From Bicyclus anynana (Eukaryota; Arthropoda; Insecta; Lepidoptera; Nymphalidae): a stretch of 64,000 nt of DNA. Under the pieces are notes generated by a model. It saw only the letters and a program-made list of their open reading frames with translations. It did no database searches and had not been told where the DNA came from. The stretch's first letter is position 1; each line of letters begins with the position of its first letter. This document shows, piece by piece, positions 59,060-64,000 of the stretch. Both the position numbers and the translations under genes were made by a program. The stretch is from NCBI RefSeq assembly GCF_947172395.1, contig NC_069086.1:19109572-19173571 (forward strand), in the 5' to 3' direction.

Positions 59060-59275
59060 ACCACTATCATACTCCCACATTACAAATACCCTTACCCTAC
59101 TCTACCCCCTTCCCTACCCCAACTCAATCCCTACTCTACTCCCAGCCTAGACCGACCCTATTCAAGCTAGGGTAGGTTAGGGGTAGGGCTGGGAAGGGGT
59201 CCCAGCCCTACCCCTAACCTACCCTACCTCTAACCTACCCCTACACTACACCTACTCTACACGTACCATACCCAT
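59060..59275. repeat. CCTAC/CCCTA-rich low-complexity tract
   Basis: Irregular repeats of CCCTAC, CCTAAC and CCTACT run across the tract. It is not a regular TTAGG telomere array. It contains the hairpin at 59168-59226. Confidence 0.75.
59168..59226. repeat. Perfect 27-bp-arm hairpin
   Basis: Arm 59168-59194 (TAGGGTAGGTTAGGGGTAGG onward) is exactly complementary in reverse to 59200-59226, with loop AGGGG. The left arm and loop also hold five runs of three or more G. Confidence 0.9.
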
Positions 59276-60310
59276 ATCCTACACTTATCCTATTCATACT
59301 AATATATAAAAAATGAGCTTTTTCTAACGACGGCATTTTCATTACTATTTTTTTTTAAAGAACACTTATTGTCTCGCTATACGCTGTCGCAACATTTTTT
59401 GTTGAAAATGATGTGTTCTGCGAAGTTGTTGTACATTATTTTATTATTACATCAATAGTTTTTGCAACGCACGCGATGTAAATAATATTGTAGGTAAAAT
59501 TTTTAGACCTTGGGTTACATTATTGGACTTTTCTTTGAAAATATAATCGCGCACGGAAATGAAGTTGTCAAATAGTTTTTATTTTCTCCCCGTTTAACAT
59601 CCAATGGATCAACTTTTGTGCTACGTTTTTAAGAAACAGTTTATACAGTATATATAATATGTCACTGGACCTAACACAATCGAATAGCATACCAGAGCGT
59701 GGATAGATTATAACTCTAGGGAAACTTTATATTTTAAGTAAGTTTTTGATTTTGTCATTTATTAATTAATTTATAAAAACAATTTAAAGCGTCTCTACAT
59801 GTACCTACTACGATTATTATGCGTTCTGTGCCAGTAATGTCATTCAGTCGGTTTTATGTTTAATGTCATTTGTCCGGAAGCCAAATTCTGGAAAATTTTG
59901 CCACGAAAATCTGTAACTTTGCTGCTCTTGGTTGTAACGTCAAGCGTCAACGTTGTATAAAACAAAATAGCAGCAGCGCTGTCTGTAAGCCTCAAAGCTA
60001 GTATCCAATGTTGAAGTTACAATTATAGTCATGAGTTATATTTGCCTATTTCCATTTTAGTCAACTAAATGGTAAACATCTAACACAAACATTAACATTT
60101 ACAACATTATTATGGTGTTAGATACTTATCGACCGTCGTCCGGTTAAGGAGCTAAAAAAGTTAGCGGATAAAGTGCACTTTCAAGTTTCAATATACATAA
60201 CTACTAGTTATTGCGATGCAATGTCAGTCTAAACTAATGGCCGGCAGTTGTTTTGTGCACTCAACTCCAGCTCGGCAAAAACCTGCGGGACTTTTGCACC
60301 GTCACCGTCA
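59276..60310. other. Unannotated AT-rich sequence
   Basis: No gene or repeat recognised. Confidence 0.55.
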
Positions 60311-60339
60311 CCGGCTCCGGCTCCGGCTCCGGCTCCGGC
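60311..60339. repeat. (CCGGCT)n hexanucleotide repeat
   Basis: Nearly five perfect CCGGCT units, preceded by two CCGTCA units. The Arg/Leu-rich open frame over it is encoded repeat. Confidence 0.9.
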
Positions 60340-63300
60340 GACCCGCCACACGTTGTTTCGTTCTTGGTAAAAGCTTATTGCATTCCGTCAATCCTATTGA
60401 CCAGTGAAGCACTATTTTAAATATAATAACCCAATTGCCGAAGTGTATGTCCGGTGCTGCTGGGTCGATATTTATAAATTTTGTGGTGATAGAATAGATT
60501 TGATCGATTTGATTTGGAGTATGTCGTAGAGCTGCAATACAGTCAAGAATATTCTTCTATATAGTATTTGACTATTTATTCATCCGGGTCTCAGTTGACA
60601 TCAACGAAATGTAAACAATACATCATGTGATGTGCTGAGCTGCAGGCCAATTCACTACTTTTGATGTAAGCTAGTTGACATCATGTCATGTTATCCGGTG
60701 CCTACTGACAACCCTTCTTGGATATCATACAGTATATGACATTTCTCAATGTTTATTTTAATAGGTTGTTAACAAAGACTAATCAGTGAATAGGCCAGCT
60801 TTACCTGTATGACGAACATGTACACAGTTTGAAATACTTACTTTGCTATTGCTGACGTAGACTCTAAATAAAATAAAAAATCATGATATGTATCTCTCTA
60901 AGTTGATTCAGTGACTGTGTGTATAAGGTTGTGGTACAGTACAGGGCGGCCGCCCTACCTTGTACCCGAAACATGTTGTCGATTTCAATTGTTTCAAATT
61001 AGTTTAGTTTTGTGATGGAAAGTCCGCGAGCCCACGTGATGTTGTGGTGGAAAATTCCACTCTATTATTTATATTTCATTTTCAGATAAACAGTGATATA
61101 ACATTAATATACTTTTAATTGCCTTAAATTAATGTATAGATGTTAAATGTAAATAATATATGAGCAGCCGAGCACCACTGCGTTTCTTTTTTCGTGTATA
61201 GGAATAGGTACGCCCCGACACTTATTTAGTCTCAAAATGACAGCAAAATCGGATTAGTAGTAAAGTCACAGAAAAAGTATGTACAACTCCAGTAGTAAAA
61301 TAGTAAAGCCGCGAACATCAACGAGTGAAAGGCTACTCATGTGTGCTACGCTAGGAGCATTTATGAAATGAATATAAGTAAAATAGGACTGATTGCATCA
61401 ATTTTAAAATGTATATTATATTTATCTATATTTATATCTGTTCACTTGTATGTGCACAACAAATACAAACAGCGCTGCTTTGTCAAGTTCGAGCCAAGGA
61501 GCGCGCGACTGCCGAGCCGGAGCTGTCGCTGGTTGTGCCAACAATGTATCCTGATATGCTTCTGGTAAAGTGCTTTAGCGGTGGAAGCGCTGAAATGTCC
61601 ACTCTAGGAATTTGTGGTCAGTCACGACATTTTATCTGAGGATGTTATATTTTCTTACTGTCTGTCGCCAGCAGAGCTCGTCCGCCTGTCGCCGAAAGCT
61701 CCTCACTTGGTAATATTGCGACTGTCGCGGCGTGTCTGGCGGCGGACTCGCTGCTCGTAATTAAGTGGAGATGATGAATTTCATTAAGCCGGTCGCTAAT
61801 TTCTTACAACAGCAAAGACTTTGCTCAACACGAACAGCAATATCTCGCTCGGCCGCTCGCGGATGATTAAACTTCGGTGACAAATAATAAATTGCTAAAG
61901 TTAATTGCCATCTGTCACGTCCCCCCTCCCCGCACTCGGCCTGGCCTGCGGGGAAGGTCGCCGGATAACACATGTTTAAATTACGATCGTGCATAGTGAA
62001 GCCCTCGATATGAGAGCTTCGATACGGAATACAAACACGTTATTGTCAATTTTCCAGTTGCATTCGATTCGTTCATTTACAACGATATGACTTGATAGGC
62101 TTTCAAATTTTCATGTAGAAAGTGTCGAATTAAAAATATACATATACGTAATAGATTTAATAAATTTAACGTAATAAATTTACATAAGAGGAATTTTCAA
62201 ATAATGAACGTGAAATTTTATAGAACAAGTCCGTTTAAACACGGCGAAGGATGAAATTTTGACGAAGGTAAGCCGTTCCAAAGAAAAGGAAATTAATACC
62301 GCTTGAAACAACAAACATATATTACATAATATACATGTATATTCATTACAATTACATTACAATGATTAATATGTATGTATGGATTTTTAAAAGGTAACCC
62401 GGCAGGAATAGGCCTGTGTGGACTCTTCGCCGCTGGGCGAAGGTCATATCTTAATTCCTAGAGGTGCCAGCGGTTGATAGGTAGGTACCTACTCGGTCAG
62501 CTTTCTTGAGATCTTTTACAAGAGAAACCATTCAAAGGAGGGTTAACTGGAGAGCTTAGTGATATAACGCGACGGCAATTCTGCGCATTGTTCAGATTTA
62601 TCTCGGGACTGATATAAAGCGTACGTCACAGCGTTTGATATAAAAGAGTGATCCTCTCCCCCCCGCCCCTCCCCCCGCCGCAACAACACAAACACAACAC
62701 TTCTTTATTGCTGCGCTCAAAATGAAAATTAATGGTTCCTTTCCATGAGCGAAATTAGCTTTTCATTGAGCGCAATAATTGTGTAGAGCCCACACGTGCC
62801 GGCGGTGACGTACACACAATACAAAAACTGAACTAACAAAAGTATGTCCGCTTCCTAAGTGTAGTTCTGTACATCGCCCGTCATTCGCAACTGTTGTGCG
62901 AGTTCTACATGCGAGCATAGCTGAAATTATCGAGACTTTACTTTACTTTAAACTAACAAGTAATTGATATGGATTGCGGTGGCGGAAGAATCTTTGTTTG
63001 ACCGCTAATGCGAGGCGATTGGCGCTATCGCCGGTAGCCACAGCCGGCGTCGGCAGACGACTAGTGTGCGGCGGACACTGCGTCACGACACACGTGACAC
63101 CTACATGTACATAGTGTACACTATACTTGTCACATGACGTTAATATATTGTATTAATTATACGAAGTTAAACAGCTAAATCATTATAGTTACAAATTACG
63201 TGCGTTAATGATTGGGTCCGATTTTAAAACTTCAGTTTTCTGAAATACTCGTAATGAGTGTTTCGAGAAAAGCACGGGGAGAGTAAAAGTGCTCTTTCAT

Positions 63301-64000
63301 CTGGTTCTTCCAGAAAGCGCTTAAATTAAAAGAACACCGGCTTAGCACCGCCTTCAAACTGATCAGCTGGTAGAATGTAATAATATTATTAATGTTATTT
63401 TACGCTTTTTAGTTTAATGCGTACATTTTAAAGTAATTTAGAAAGATAATTTTAGCAGTATCTGTGCTTAGTATTCATTAGTAGGATCGCTCAAAGGTAT
63501 ACCTACAGGCTGTCAGTTGTAATACACAATAATCATAAAAGTCCATTGTGCGGGATCCATCAAGCGGTCGAGTCGGCGAATGTTTTGGCACGAGTCCTGC
63601 CAGCGGTGAGTGGTCGCTGTGTGACGTCACGCTGCAATGACGCGAGCGAGCTGATGTATGAAAACTCTTTATTCTCCTCTAATTCGTTCAATATCCAAGT
63701 CTTTATCTGGCTGATGAACTCGGATCGTTCTGCGTATCATTCGGCGTTTATTGACTTTACGACTGTTATTTATATTTTATATGTTTGCCGAACGAGTGTT
63801 GTTCGTTTCGCATTAGGTATTTGGCACGCCCTACAACCAACGCCAGGAGACTTCAAATTATTTTTTACCATAGAATATTCTCAAAATGAGCTCATACAAC
63901 CTACAGGTTTCTGTATTCATTTAACTTGAAGACGTTCGAGATGACTTTACACGAACTTAGCACGCTTATAGTGTGCCGATCTTCAGACGGCTGACTTTCA
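60340..64000. other. Unannotated intergenic sequence
   Basis: No gene recognised. A C-rich run (62657-62681) could form a quadruplex on the minus strand. The 127-codon open frame at 63546-63929 contains a donor-like GCGGTGAGT near 63603 but no domain or codon bias and is treated as non-coding. A TACTCGTA lies near 63247. Confidence 0.5.

Noticed and set aside
59060..59275. Interstitial telomere array
   Set aside because: Units are irregular CCTAC/CCCTA variants, not regular CCTAA (TTAGG) repeats.
63546..63929. 127-codon plus-strand open frame at the right edge
   Set aside because: No recognisable motif; codons show no consistent bias and a strong donor-like GTGAGT lies inside it, arguing against one continuous coding exon.
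1..64000. CRISPR arrays, bacterial operons, rRNA genes
   Set aside because: No regularly spaced direct repeats with unique spacers, no ribosome-binding-site-led gene clusters and no rRNA-like conserved blocks were seen; the content is eukaryotic.

Overview
The window looks like nuclear DNA of a butterfly or moth (Lepidoptera). It is AT-rich with small CpG-rich islands. It carries tRNA-headed SINEs of types I know from lepidopteran genomes, short Helitrons starting TCTATACTAA and ending CTAGT, and LINEs whose 3' tails are short tandem repeats instead of poly(A). No bacterial or viral gene organisation is present. Family resemblances are from memory, not from a database search.

I find no convincing complete host protein-coding gene, tRNA, rRNA or microRNA in 64 kb. 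The window reads as a gene-poor intergenic or long intronic region. The best coding remnants belong to retrotransposons: a 5'-truncated LINE at 19.6-22.0 kb whose reverse transcriptase is broken by one stop codon, a heavily decayed LINE at 55.9-57.2 kb with an RTE-type fragment abutting it in the opposite direction, a LINE 3' end at 1.9-2.1 kb, and a LINE C-terminal scrap at 24.5 kb. Three weaker coding candidates are listed at low confidence: 16454-16785, 32196-32413 (minus) and 40315-40355.

Layout: 0-9 kb is a mosaic of SINEs, Helitron-like pieces, a short inverted-repeat element and small tandem arrays. 9-19 kb is mostly unannotated sequence with a palindromic MITE, minisatellites, an intact-looking SINE head and a decayed Helitron. 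19-26 kb holds the main LINE and a cluster of SINE fragments. 26.3-31.2 kb is the most unusual structure: a 356-bp unit with perfect 73-bp inverted arms, abutting a 4.6-kb segment with 50-bp inverted ends, a 147-bp perfect inverted copy of one end, and an internal array of 175-190 bp repeats. 31-49 kb is a long gene-poor stretch with G-quadruplex motifs, hairpins, a SINE at 40.6-41.0 kb and a TA-flanked MITE at 46.0-46.4 kb. 49-58 kb contains a structurally complete 184-bp Helitron, more SINEs and the dead LINE/RTE pair. 58-64 kb contains a very GC-rich promoter-like island, a perfect 27-bp-arm hairpin in a CCTAC-rich tract, and otherwise no recognisable feature.

A window-wide oddity is the octamer TACGAGTA (or its complement), which I count about 26 times by eye against roughly two expected by chance.
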